Shown here piece by piece: positions 8,433-17,057 of a DNA stretch of 64,000 bases. Position numbers and translations under genes: made by a program. Position 1 is the stretch's first letter. The number at the start of each line of letters is the position of its first letter. Source of the stretch: CAVQBL01 sp963710715 (GTDB lineage Bacteria; Pseudomonadota; Gammaproteobacteria; DSM-16500); NCBI GenBank assembly GCA_963710715.1, contig CAVQBL010000017.1, positions 62,001-126,000 of the forward strand, written 5' to 3'. A model generated the notes under the pieces. That model had not been told where the DNA came from, searched no databases, and saw only the letters and a list, made by a program, of their open reading frames with translations.

Positions 8433-10466
8433 ATGAAAAGCCAAACTAACACTAACAACCAACAAGCCAAACCACGAACACTGTCATCTTTGCCTGGTGA
8501 CGTATTAGTTCAAACTGTTTCTTTTCTTGATTCTTTTTCTGTGTTCATGCTGAGCCAAGCTTCTAATAAAGAATTGAACAAAAAACTAGAAAATAATGAG
8601 AAAACAATATGGGGTAACCTTCTTAAACTTAATTTTCCTGATTATGATGCATTGCTATCTGAAGAATATGGCTACGGAAGATTTAACAAAGCAAAATTCA
8701 AACAAGCTTACAAGCAAACTGATCATATGCTGCTTACGCGTACGCGTGAATTACTCCCACTTATAAGAGAAAATAACCCAGAAAAATTACAAAAAGAGGC
8801 AAAACTTGAATTTAATGAATTATTTTATAGAGATAGCAAAGGTAGTGCTTTATTTACTTGGGCTAAGAAAAATCGATATCAATCTTTACTCGATTACTTC
8901 TACTTATTGGCGCAACGACAGGAGCAATTTTCTTTAGAGGAACACAAAGATCAAATACATATTCGACATAAGAAATTAGACGTTAATTCTTTATCACTGA
9001 TTTGTTTAGCAGCTTGTTTTAACCAGGTTGAAGCTGTTAGTAAATGGGCTAAAGATAGGAAGAATGATAGTGAAATCACAAACGTTGGCAGCCTAATGAA
9101 AGCACTTAATATCAGCGCAGAAATGAATGATGAGGATTTGCTTTACATCGCGACAAAAAATCCTGCTAGTTACACACTTGTTGCTCTTTTATTGGCTGTC
9201 AAAAGTGGCTATGTTGATGTAGCGCTAAACTTAATGAGCACATTTAACATCGCCAGCTTAGCAGATAAAAATGCTCTCTTACTTTATATGTATGCAAGAA
9301 ATGGTAATCGCAAAAATGTTGATCGTTTATTGCAGGAGAATAAAGAAATTAACGTGAATACAAATTGCGTAGGTGAACCACCACTTCACGTTGCTATTCG
9401 TGAGGGTCATGTCGGTGTGGTTGATCAACTGCTAGATGCGAAAGCAGATGTGCATGCATGCGGAGATAACGGAAAAACGACACTACACGAGGCTAGTTGG
9501 GCAGGCGATGAAAAAATGACTATTCGGTTGTTAGCTGCAAACGCAAAAGTGAATGCAAAAACACTTGATAGTAAATGGACGCCGCTTCACAACGCTGTTG
9601 CGCAGGGTCATTACAAAGTGGTTGCGCGATTGCTGGAAGTGAAGGGAATCGATGTGAATGTACGTACAAATAATGATGAGACAGCACTTTACCTGGCGAC
9701 CACGCTACTTATTCATAGTAATGGCAATAGCCTTCTAGTAGAGCGAAGCCAAAGAGTGATAGAGCATTTGCTAGAGAGGGAAGAAATTGATGTGAATGCC
9801 AGAACTTCTGGAAAAACGATGCTTCAAGAAGTTATTCAAGTTTTACCATGTTTCGATCGGTGGGGAAAGAGACAAGTGACAGAAGTGATTCAGCTTTTGC
9901 TAGCGAAAAAAGAAATAGATGTGAATGCACGTTTACATGGATTGACACCACTTCACTTTGCTGCACGGTGCGGCTGCGACAGCGCGGTTGATCTTCTGCT
10001 TAGGCATGAAAGAATAGATGTGAATGCACGTACAGATGATGAAGATGAAAAAACAGCTGTTGATATTGCTAAGGATCAGCATAGTGACAGATTAATTGAT
10101 ATGCTGCATGACAGCAAATATGGAAAAATTAGAAAACTTAAAAGAGAACTTAATAGGTTTATTTCAACTATAGAAGAGCAAAAAAAGCATTCTTTTTTTA
10201 GTCACTCAGAAAAAGAAAAAAGTGATATGTTAGAAGCGGCAAATGTTTTAGAAGAAGCGTTTAGAGCAAACTATGGTGAAAAATCTATATCTAAATTATT
10301 AAAATACTATCATGCCTTGAATGATGGAAAACTCAGAAGTATTTGTCAAAGATATTTAAGTGCGATTAAAGTTAACTATGATAGCGATGATGACTATAGC
10401 GATGATAACCATAATAACATTAATATCTATGATAGTGATGATGAGGCATCCTGTCTCATCATGTAG
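8433..10466 (+). CDS. F-box / ankyrin-repeat / CaaX protein (candidate translocated effector)
   Basis: A 677-aa protein with eukaryotic-like parts in this order. An F-box-like motif spans residues ~17-58 (LSSLPGDVLVQTVSFLD, then ASNKELNKKLE and IWGNLLKLNFP). An alpha-helical middle follows. At least five ankyrin repeats span ~283-560, including PLHVAIREGHVGVVDQLL, TPLHNAVAQGHYKVVARLL and TPLHFAARCGCDSAVDLLL. Then come a charged helical region, an Asp/Ser-rich acidic tail, and the last four residues CLIM. CLIM fits the CaaX prenylation signal (Met end favours farnesylation). F-box, ankyrin and CaaX together is the architecture of Legionella pneumophila AnkB, which is translocated by Dot/Icm, prenylated by the host and recruits SCF ubiquitin ligase. 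This protein is much longer than AnkB. Translocation and function are inference. Confidence 0.85.
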   Translation: MKSQTNTNNQQAKPRTLSSLPGDVLVQTVSFLDSFSVFMLSQASNKELNKKLENNEKTIWGNLLKLNFPDYDALLSEEYGYGRFNKAKFKQAYKQTDHMLLTRTRELLPLIRENNPEKLQKEAKLEFNELFYRDSKGSALFTWAKKNRYQSLLDYFYLLAQRQEQFSLEEHKDQIHIRHKKLDVNSLSLICLAACFNQVEAVSKWAKDRKNDSEITNVGSLMKALNISAEMNDEDLLYIATKNPASYTLVALLLAVKSGYVDVALNLMSTFNIASLADKNALLLYMYARNGNRKNVDRLLQENKEINVNTNCVGEPPLHVAIREGHVGVVDQLLDAKADVHACGDNGKTTLHEASWAGDEKMTIRLLAANAKVNAKTLDSKWTPLHNAVAQGHYKVVARLLEVKGIDVNVRTNNDETALYLATTLLIHSNGNSLLVERSQRVIEHLLEREEIDVNARTSGKTMLQEVIQVLPCFDRWGKRQVTEVIQLLLAKKEIDVNARLHGLTPLHFAARCGCDSAVDLLLRHERIDVNARTDDEDEKTAVDIAKDQHSDRLIDMLHDSKYGKIRKLKRELNRFISTIEEQKKHSFFSHSEKEKSDMLEAANVLEEAFRANYGEKSISKLLKYYHALNDGKLRSICQRYLSAIKVNYDSDDDYSDDNHNNINIYDSDDEASCLIM

Positions 10467-10590
10467 TTTTTTGAAAAACAAACAGAGATCTTTGCGCAGA
10501 GCCAGTAGACCCGCCGAACTACCATCAATGGCTAAAAAATTACAGATTAGAAGTTAGATTTACAAGGTACAAATAATAAATCATATACTT

Positions 10591-10627
10591 ATTTGTAAAT
10601 TGTAAATCAAATTGACAATTTACAAAT
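10591..10627. promoter_or_regulatory. 12-bp inverted repeat upstream of ATPase gene
   Basis: ATTTGTAAATTG (10591-10602) and its exact complement CAATTTACAAAT (10616-10627) lie 50 bp before the ATPase ATG, with no T-tract to suggest a terminator. It is a candidate operator. The motif ATCCTAAATTTG, an end of the 182-bp element, follows at 10650. Confidence 0.5.
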
Positions 10628-10676
10628 ATTAATTTAAACTTTATTTATTATCCTAAATTTGACGACAGGCCATCTT

Positions 10677-11840
10677 ATGCTTAGACGAAATGCAACCGCG
10701 GCTTTACTTGATAAAGCAAAACATTATCCAATTATTGCTATAACCGGTCCACGCCAAGCCGGGAAATCTACTTTAGCAAAACTTTTATTTCCAAATAAAC
10801 CTTATCTTAGTTTAGAAGACCTGGACCACCGCCGTTTCGCAATAGAAGATCCTCGGGGATTTTTATCACAATTTCCTGAAGGCGGCATTCTTGATGAGGT
10901 GCAACATTGCCCTGATCTTTTTTCTTATTTGCAAACTCTTGTTGATTCCCAGAAAAAATCAGCCATGTTTATTCTCACTGGATCACAACAATTTGGTCTT
11001 ACTGCTAAGATTACACAATCACTTGCGGGTCGCGTTGGGTTTATTCAGTTGCTACCATTTACTTTAGGCGAGCTTAAAAAAGGAAATCAAACACCAACAA
11101 ACGTCGAACAAATGTTGTTTAACGGTTTCTACCCTCCTATTTATGATAGAAATGTTCCACCCCAAAGCTGGTATGGTGATTATGTGATGACCTATGTTGA
11201 GCGCGATGTACGACAACTGATTAAAGTGCAAGATCTTCATTTGTTTCATCGTTTCTTACAAATGTGTGCTGTACGTACAGGACAATTATTAAATCTTTCC
11301 AGTCTTGCGAATGATTGTGGCATTACTCATAATACTGCTAAAGCCTGGATTTCTGTATTGGAAGCGAGTTATATCGTATTTCTTTTACTTCCTCACCATC
11401 GTAATTATAATAAGCGCTTAATTAAGTCACCCAAAATTTATTTTTATGACACAGGTCTTGCCTGTTTGTTAGCAGGAATACAAAAAGCTGAGCAGTTAAC
11501 CACACACCCAATGCGAGGTGCGTTATTCGAGACATGGGTAGCCAGCGAATTAATTAAAAACCGTTTTAATCAAGGCTTACTTTCTAATCTTTATTTTTGG
11601 CGCGATAGCCAAGGACACGAAGTAGATATCATTATTGAAAATGGTGATACACTGATTCCTGTTGAAATCAAAGCAGGCCAAACTATCGCAGCGGATTATT
11701 TTACTGGACTACAATATTGGCAAGCAATGAGCCATCAAACTCATCCCGCTTGGTTAATTTATGCAGGTAATCAAGAACAAAAACGTACTCATGTTAATGT
11801 TATTGGTTGGAAAAATATTGATAAAGTAATAACTAACTAA
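10677..11840 (+). CDS. Solitary AAA ATPase with DUF4143-type C-terminus (1)
   Basis: A ~387-aa protein with an N-terminal P-loop GPRQAGKS (residues ~25-32), a Walker B-like GGILDEVQ (~72-79) and the sensor-like FILTGSQQF (~102). A winged-helix-like middle follows (LANDCGITHNTAKAWISVLEAS). The C-terminal PD-(D/E)XK-like nuclease fold keeps EVDIII...PVEIKAG. This is the large AAA_14/DUF4143 family of bacterial and archaeal ATPases, whose role is unknown. ATG 10677 is chosen over an in-frame TTG at 10659. A close relative (shared ILDE, FILTGSQQ, ERDVR) sits at 46285 inside the RND operon. It overlaps the convergent gene 11837-12235 by 4 bp. Confidence 0.85.
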   Translation: MLRRNATAALLDKAKHYPIIAITGPRQAGKSTLAKLLFPNKPYLSLEDLDHRRFAIEDPRGFLSQFPEGGILDEVQHCPDLFSYLQTLVDSQKKSAMFILTGSQQFGLTAKITQSLAGRVGFIQLLPFTLGELKKGNQTPTNVEQMLFNGFYPPIYDRNVPPQSWYGDYVMTYVERDVRQLIKVQDLHLFHRFLQMCAVRTGQLLNLSSLANDCGITHNTAKAWISVLEASYIVFLLLPHHRNYNKRLIKSPKIYFYDTGLACLLAGIQKAEQLTTHPMRGALFETWVASELIKNRFNQGLLSNLYFWRDSQGHEVDIIIENGDTLIPVEIKAGQTIAADYFTGLQYWQAMSHQTHPAWLIYAGNQEQKRTHVNVIGWKNIDKVITN

Positions 11841-12235
11841 TATGAGAATTCTCTTTTAAACCCAAAATAACAAAGTATCAAACCCAGGATAAAATCAACA
11901 GCCATCGCTACGTAAGAAGCCGTCATGTTGTGCAAGAATACGATAGTTGCGCTGTCAATAAAGTAAGGATAAAAAATAATGCTCGCGCCTTTAAGTAAAG
12001 TGATCCAAGCAATAAGGGTTATCAAAACTCGCCAATTCCATTGCCAAATATTATGACTCACAACCATTAATATTCCTAAAATCAGTGTAAAAAAACCAAC
12101 GACAAACATTAATGGTGTATCGTTAATTAAGGCATTCACATAACTGGTAAATTGTTGAGTGTTGACAAACATGGCAATGCTTATGATAAGCAAATAAATT
12201 CCAATGACTTTACTTAAAAATTTAGATGTATCCAT
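11837..12235 (-). CDS. Small integral membrane protein, hypothetical
   Basis: 132 aa with four clear hydrophobic helices (about residues 8-26, 42-62, 71-92, 102-125) and short polar loops. I do not recognise a named family; proteins of this shape are common uncharacterised inner-membrane proteins. ATG 12235 follows AAGGAG-like sequence (CAAGGAGTTCATTAAT on the minus strand). It is convergent with the ATPase gene. Confidence 0.65.
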   Translation of the reverse strand: MDTSKFLSKVIGIYLLIISIAMFVNTQQFTSYVNALINDTPLMFVVGFFTLILGILMVVSHNIWQWNWRVLITLIAWITLLKGASIIFYPYFIDSATIVFLHNMTASYVAMAVDFILGLILCYFGFKREFSY

Positions 12236-12384
12236 ATTAATGAACTCCTTGATAAGAATAATGAGGCTCGCAATGACAAGCTGCTGGCATTAATTAATAA
12301 TACCATTTTTGTCTCGCTTTTTAAATGCTGAAAAAAATGGTATAATTAACTCTTTCAACTTAAATTATCTAAGGAAGGATAGCC

Positions 12385-12927
12385 ATGGTTGAATCAACCA
12401 AAGAATTGCCATACAGTCTCGCTGAAATAAGAAAACAAGCTAAACAATCCATCGAACAAGGTGCTGTTACTCAAGATTATTCCCTGGATCTTAATCAAGT
12501 TTATAAACTTTTAAACGCTGCTTTAGCAACAGAAATCATGTGCGTTCTACGTTACCGTCATCATCAAATAATTGCGAAGGGCATTGATAGACCGCAAGTC
12601 GCTGCAGAATTTAAAGAACATGCAGATGATGAACAACGTCACATGATGATGATCGCCGAACGGATCAACCAATTAGGCGGAAATCCTGATTTTAATCCCG
12701 GCACTGTACTCCAAAGAACCGCTACAGAATATGGAACAGGAAATGATTTATTAAAATTAGTTAAAGAAGATTTAGTTGCAGAAAGAATCGCTATTATGGT
12801 TTACCGCGAATTAATTGAATGGTTTGGTGCAAGTGATCCTACCACACGACGTATGCTGGAAGAAATTTTAAAAGATGAAGAAGATCATGCAGATGATTTA
12901 TCTGATCTCTTAAGAAAAAAGGAATAA
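12385..12927 (+). CDS. Ferritin-like / bacterioferritin-type diiron protein
   Basis: A 180-aa all-helical protein with two EX~30-35(E/D)xxH units: Glu50 (ATEIM), Glu83/His86 (DDEQRHM), Glu133 (VAERIA) and Glu165-166/His168 (DEEDH). These ligands match the dinuclear iron site of bacterioferritin-like proteins, so iron storage or peroxide detoxification is likely. The N-terminal ~35 residues are an extension relative to minimal ferritins. The ATG has a strong AAGGAAGG site. A small basic protein gene follows 29 bp later and may be co-expressed. Confidence 0.82.
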   Translation: MVESTKELPYSLAEIRKQAKQSIEQGAVTQDYSLDLNQVYKLLNAALATEIMCVLRYRHHQIIAKGIDRPQVAAEFKEHADDEQRHMMMIAERINQLGGNPDFNPGTVLQRTATEYGTGNDLLKLVKEDLVAERIAIMVYRELIEWFGASDPTTRRMLEEILKDEEDHADDLSDLLRKKE

Positions 12928-12956
12928 TTTTTACCATCAATCAAGGAGAAAAAACC

Positions 12957-13169
12957 ATGGTCAAATTAACAGCTGCAAAAAGAAAAAAAATTCCAAAAAA
13001 TGAATATGGTTTACCCGCTGAGAAAAAATATCCTATGCCAGATCGAAAGCATGCGGCAAATGCAAAAGCACGAGCATCAGAAATGAGAAAGAAAGGTAAA
13101 CTCAGTGGCGCCGCTGAAAGAAAAATCGACGCTAAGGCTAATAAGATTTTAGCAAATAAAAAACCTTAA
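12957..13169 (+). CDS. Small basic protein (KYPMPDRKHAANA motif)
   Basis: A 70-aa Lys/Ala-rich protein preceded by a good CAAGGAG site. The stretch LPAEKKYPMPDRKHAANAKA resembles a motif (KYPI-D-xHA-NA) seen in many short uncharacterised bacterial and phage proteins (DUF6582-like). The high lysine content suggests nucleic-acid contact, but that is only composition. It is probably in an operon with the ferritin-like gene. Confidence 0.7.
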   Translation: MVKLTAAKRKKIPKNEYGLPAEKKYPMPDRKHAANAKARASEMRKKGKLSGAAERKIDAKANKILANKKP

Positions 13170-13190
13170 TTTACTGATAGCTATTCACAC

Positions 13191-13384
13191 CGTCATGGCG
13201 AGGAGCGTTTTTTACATTGTAGAGGCGCACCCTTGTGTGCGCCCTATTCAACAAGGGCAGACACTTGGGCCTACCCCCACAATATCTTATCACCATTCTG
13301 GATTGCCACACCTCACGGAGCTTGTCCCCGCGCGCTTAGATCCCGGCTAAAAGCACGCCGGGACGGATGAGGCTCACGATGACG
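13191..13384. repeat. Dispersed palindromic repeat, copy 2, with a nested repeat
   Basis: Bounded by CGTCATGGCGAGGAGCG and CACGATGACG. The interior is longer than in other copies and contains a second inverted structure (AGGCGCACCCTTGTGTGCGCC, then ACAAGGGCAGACACTTGGGCC) of the GTAGGGGC-type found between genes in many bacteria. No reading frame is present in 13170-13432. Confidence 0.65.
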
Positions 13385-13432
13385 AGTTCTTTTTGCAAGA
13401 ATAGTGAATAATCGCATTTACTGCAGTATATT

Positions 13433-13645
13433 TTATTTTATATAACGAAAATAAACAAAAATACCCGCAGAAATTGCACTCAATCCTAAAAGAACTCCCG
13501 TTGTTTGGAAAGGTCTCTTTTTTATGGTCTTTAACGATCGAGAATAAATCTTCTCAAGTTGCTGCGTTAAGCGTGGATCAGCATAACGAGCCATATTTTT
13601 TTGAAGATGTTTAGATGAGTGATTTCTTTTCGTTACGGTATGCAT
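13433..13645 (-). CDS. Small single-span membrane protein, hypothetical
   Basis: 70 aa with a basic, polar N-terminal half (RYADPRLTQQLEKIYSRSLKTIKKR) and one C-terminal membrane helix (~residues 48-66) ending FRYIK. The minus-strand sequence AAGGAGGGAGTT before the ATG is a strong ribosome-binding site, which supports expression. No family is recognised. Confidence 0.6.
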   Translation of the reverse strand: MHTVTKRNHSSKHLQKNMARYADPRLTQQLEKIYSRSLKTIKKRPFQTTGVLLGLSAISAGIFVYFRYIK

Positions 13646-13748
13646 AACTCCCTCCTTATTTTTACAATAATTTGGTTCCTTAGCATTAAGTTTAGCAACA
13701 AATTTTAAAAGATCTTCGATTTAATGAAAGATAAATTTGCGAGAATTT

Positions 13749-14654
13749 CTATCTTATTGATTTTACTTGTGCCAACGCTACTTTTGAATGTGTTTCTTTG
13801 CTCAAATAACTTAAAATAAATTGCCCCGCGCTTACTAGTTTTTCCAAATCTACGCCCGTTTTAATACCCATGCCATTTAACATATATAAGACATCTTCGC
13901 TAGCGACATTTCCGGAGGCACCTTTTGCATAAGGACAACCGCCTAACCCAGCAACAGAGCTGTCAACTACGCGTACACCACATTCTAGTGCAACATAAAT
14001 ATTTGTCAGTGCTTGGCCATAAGTATCATGAAAATGCACAGCTAAATGCGTCAGTGGAACTTTTTTTGCAACCATTTCAATCATAGCTTTGGCTTTACGT
14101 GGCGTCCCCACGCCAATCGTGTCACCGAGTGAAATTTCATAACACCCCAGTTTAAATAATTTTTCTGCTAAATTTGCGACCGCTGCAGGAGAAATTTCAC
14201 CTTCATAAGGGCACCCTAGTGCACATGAAATATAACCGCGCACACGCACATGATGTGGTTTTGCAGCAGTGATAATATTGGCAATTTTCTCTAAACTTTC
14301 AGCGACTGAACAATTAATATTGTGATGACAAAATTCTTCTGAAGGAGTAGTAAAAACAGCAACCTCTTTCACACCAACTGCTAATGCATTTTCGAATCCT
14401 GTTTCATTAGGGATAAACACGGGATAATGAGTGTGATCTTTTTTGATAATACTTTGAAAAACTTCTTTATGATCCGATAATTGTGGGATCCACTTAGGCG
14501 AAACAAAACTAGTTGCTTCAATGACAGTTAACCCTGTATCGGATAAACGATTAATAAAATCAATTTTAATTTTCGTCGGTACCGTTCTAGCTTCATTTTG
14601 CAAGCCATCGCGAGGACTGACTTCGACCATTTTGACTGTGGTTGGAAAGGCCAT
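13749..14654 (-). CDS. liuE: Hydroxymethylglutaryl-CoA lyase
   Basis: A 301-aa TIM-barrel lyase that splits 3-hydroxy-3-methylglutaryl-CoA into acetyl-CoA and acetoacetate, the last leucine-degradation step. Diagnostic motifs are VEVSPRDGLQNE (residues ~10-21), the metal-binding HFHDTYGQALTN (~202-213) and the glycine loop with active-site Cys, GLGGCPYAKGASGN (~232-245). Its length is normal for the bacterial enzyme (mvaB/liuE). It starts 5 bp after liuC with a GGAGA site, as the last gene of the liu operon here. Confidence 0.94.
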   Translation of the reverse strand: MAFPTTVKMVEVSPRDGLQNEARTVPTKIKIDFINRLSDTGLTVIEATSFVSPKWIPQLSDHKEVFQSIIKKDHTHYPVFIPNETGFENALAVGVKEVAVFTTPSEEFCHHNINCSVAESLEKIANIITAAKPHHVRVRGYISCALGCPYEGEISPAAVANLAEKLFKLGCYEISLGDTIGVGTPRKAKAMIEMVAKKVPLTHLAVHFHDTYGQALTNIYVALECGVRVVDSSVAGLGGCPYAKGASGNVASEDVLYMLNGMGIKTGVDLEKLVSAGQFILSYLSKETHSKVALAQVKSIR

Positions 14655-14659
14655 GATAT

Positions 14660-15451
14660 CTATTCTCCGACAAACTCAGGCTTACGCTTTTCATTAAACG
14701 CACGAATCCCTTCAACACGATCTTTGGTTGGCAGTAATCGATTGTAAGCTTCAATTTCGAAAGCAAAACCTGTTTTAATATCCACCTGCTGCGACATATT
14801 TAATGATTTTTTAACTTGCCGTATCGCTAAAGGTGCATTTGTACAAATTTGCATTGCCGTATTTAAAACTTCATCCATGAGTTTTTCTTGTTTAAAAATT
14901 TTATTAACCATGCCCCAAGTAAAAGCTTCTTGTGCAGAAAAAACAGTCCCTGTGAAAGCGAGTTCTTTTGCACGTGCTAAACCACACGCGCGTGGTAAAT
15001 GTTGTGTTCCAAGTGCTGCTGGCATAATTCCTAATTTTACTTCTGATTGTGCAAATGTCGCGGTCTCAACTGCGTAAGCAAAATCACTTGCTAAAATCAA
15101 TTCTAATCCACCGCCAAATGCAGGGCCATTTACCGCTGCAATAATCGGCACTGGACAATCCAACATAGCTAGTATCGCTTGCTCAAACACGGCGTGCTGC
15201 GCACGCCATACATCAAGACTTAAGTTATTTCGCTCTTTTAAATCTGCGCCTGCACAAAATGCCGATTCGCTGCCCGTTAAAATAATACAGCGTATTTGTT
15301 CGTGATGCACAAAAATATCTTGCCACAAATCACGCAACTCGCGCATCATTTCACTATTGATTGCATTGCGCGATGCTGGGCGATTGAGGGTAACAATTAA
15401 AATATGTTTGTTCTGTTGTTCAACTTGCAGAGTCACAAATTTCTTTTGCAT
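14660..15451 (-). CDS. liuC: Methylglutaconyl-CoA hydratase-type enoyl-CoA hydratase
   Basis: A ~263-aa crotonase-fold enzyme with the oxyanion-hole motifs SAFCAGADLKER and AFGGGLELILASDFAYA. In this operon it should hydrate 3-methylglutaconyl-CoA to HMG-CoA. The ATG at 15451 begins one base after the liuB stop and has AGGAT just upstream; the longer upstream frame would overlap liuB and is not needed. The protein lacks some of the loop glycines of classic crotonases (PAALGTQ), as is common in the LiuC branch. Substrate is assigned from context. Confidence 0.9.
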   Translation of the reverse strand: MQKKFVTLQVEQQNKHILIVTLNRPASRNAINSEMMRELRDLWQDIFVHHEQIRCIILTGSESAFCAGADLKERNNLSLDVWRAQHAVFEQAILAMLDCPVPIIAAVNGPAFGGGLELILASDFAYAVETATFAQSEVKLGIMPAALGTQHLPRACGLARAKELAFTGTVFSAQEAFTWGMVNKIFKQEKLMDEVLNTAMQICTNAPLAIRQVKKSLNMSQQVDIKTGFAFEIEAYNRLLPTKDRVEGIRAFNEKRKPEFVGE

Positions 15452-15452
15452 A

Positions 15453-17057
15453 TTACATCCTAAACAAGCCAAAGTGTGTAGGTAAAATAGGCGCATTTAA
15501 GGCAGCCAAAAGACCACTTATTAAAATTTTTCGTGTATCAACAGGATCAATCACACCATCATCCCACAAACGTGCGCTAGAATAATATGCATGCCCTTGC
15601 TTAGCATACTGAGCTAAAATCGGCGTTTTTAATGCTTCTTCTTGTTCTTTACTCCACGCTTCACCCAAACGTTCTTTTTTCTCGCGTGTCACTTGTGCTA
15701 ATACATTGGCTGCTTGTTCGCCACCCATCACCGCGATACGCGCATTAGGCCACATCCATAAAAACCGCGGTTCATATGCACGGCCACACATGGCATAATT
15801 TCCTGCGCCAAAACTACCGCCAATGATAACTGTTAATTTAGGAACTTGCGCGCAAGCAACAGCTGTTACTAATTTTGCGCCATGCTTAGCAATACCTTCT
15901 GCTTCAAATTTACTTCCTACCATAAAACCTGTAATGTTTTGCAAAAATACGAGCGGAATTTTGCGTTGGCAACACAGCTCAATAAAATGTGTGCCCTTTA
16001 ATGCAGATTCAGAAAATAAAATTCCATTATTAGCGATAATTCCGACAGGAATTCCCTGTAAATGAGCAAAACCACATACTAATGTTTTTCCATATTGTGC
16101 TTTAAACTCATCAAACTCTGATCCATCAACAACACGCGCAATGACTTCACGCACATCAAATGGATAGCGTGCATCTGCAGGAATAATGCCATACAGTTCT
16201 TGAGGATCGAACAGAGGTTCTTTAGGTTCACGCAAAGCAAGTGAAATAGTTTTTTTGTAATTTAAATTTGCTACGATATTGCGCGCGATTCGCAGCGCAT
16301 GCTCATCATTATTTGCATAATGATCCGCAACACCTGAAATACGACAATGCACATCTGCGCCACCGAGCGCTTCAGCAGTCACAACTTCCCCCGTTGCCGC
16401 TTTAACTAAGGGAGGTCCTGCTAAAAAAATAGTGGCTTGATTTTTTACCATGATGGATTCATCAGCCATTGCGGGCACATAAGCACCACCCGCTGTACAT
16501 GAACCCATTACAACTGCAATTTGAGGGATACCTTGTGCAGACATATTTGCTTGATTGAAGAAAATGCGGCCGAAATGCTGCTCATCTGGAAAAACTTCAT
16601 CTTGTTTAGGTAAATAAGCACCACCTGAATCAACCAGATAAATACACGGCAAGTGATTCATTTGCGCAATTTTTTGCGCGCGCAAATGCTTTTTTACCGT
16701 GATAGGATAATACGTTCCGCCTTTCACTGTTGCATCATTCACAATAATCACACATTCAATATCATGAATACGGCCTATACCAGTAATAATTCCAGCTGCG
16801 GGAATTTCATCTTCATATAATTCTAAACCTGCGAGAGTAGATAGTTCTAAAAACTCTGAATCAGGATCAAGCAATAATTGAATACGTTCGCGTGGCAACA
16901 ATTTTCCATGTTGCTGGTGACGTTCACGTGCGGTTTTGCCTCCACCTTTATAAATATGAGCCAATTTTTTTTTCAAATCACTAACTAAACCTTTCATGAC
17001 TTCCGCATTACGACTAAAGGTTTCATTTTTTGAATCAATTTGCGTTTGAAACGTCAT
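15453..17057 (-). CDS. liuB: Methylcrotonyl-CoA carboxylase, carboxyltransferase (beta) subunit
   Basis: 534 aa with the two crotonase-like carboxyltransferase halves of biotin-dependent acyl-CoA carboxylases. N-terminal features include KLLPRERIQLLLD and the acyl-CoA loop VMGSCTAGGAYVPAM. The C-terminal half has ITGFMVGSKFEAEGIAKHGAK and GSFGAGNYAMCGRAY. The wording is typical of MccB/LiuB rather than PccB. It would carboxylate 3-methylcrotonyl-CoA, but the enzyme needs a biotin carboxylase/carrier alpha subunit (LiuD) and none is present in this cluster. It overlaps liuA by 4 bp. Confidence 0.93.
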   Translation of the reverse strand: MTFQTQIDSKNETFSRNAEVMKGLVSDLKKKLAHIYKGGGKTARERHQQHGKLLPRERIQLLLDPDSEFLELSTLAGLELYEDEIPAAGIITGIGRIHDIECVIIVNDATVKGGTYYPITVKKHLRAQKIAQMNHLPCIYLVDSGGAYLPKQDEVFPDEQHFGRIFFNQANMSAQGIPQIAVVMGSCTAGGAYVPAMADESIMVKNQATIFLAGPPLVKAATGEVVTAEALGGADVHCRISGVADHYANNDEHALRIARNIVANLNYKKTISLALREPKEPLFDPQELYGIIPADARYPFDVREVIARVVDGSEFDEFKAQYGKTLVCGFAHLQGIPVGIIANNGILFSESALKGTHFIELCCQRKIPLVFLQNITGFMVGSKFEAEGIAKHGAKLVTAVACAQVPKLTVIIGGSFGAGNYAMCGRAYEPRFLWMWPNARIAVMGGEQAANVLAQVTREKKERLGEAWSKEQEEALKTPILAQYAKQGHAYYSSARLWDDGVIDPVDTRKILISGLLAALNAPILPTHFGLFRM

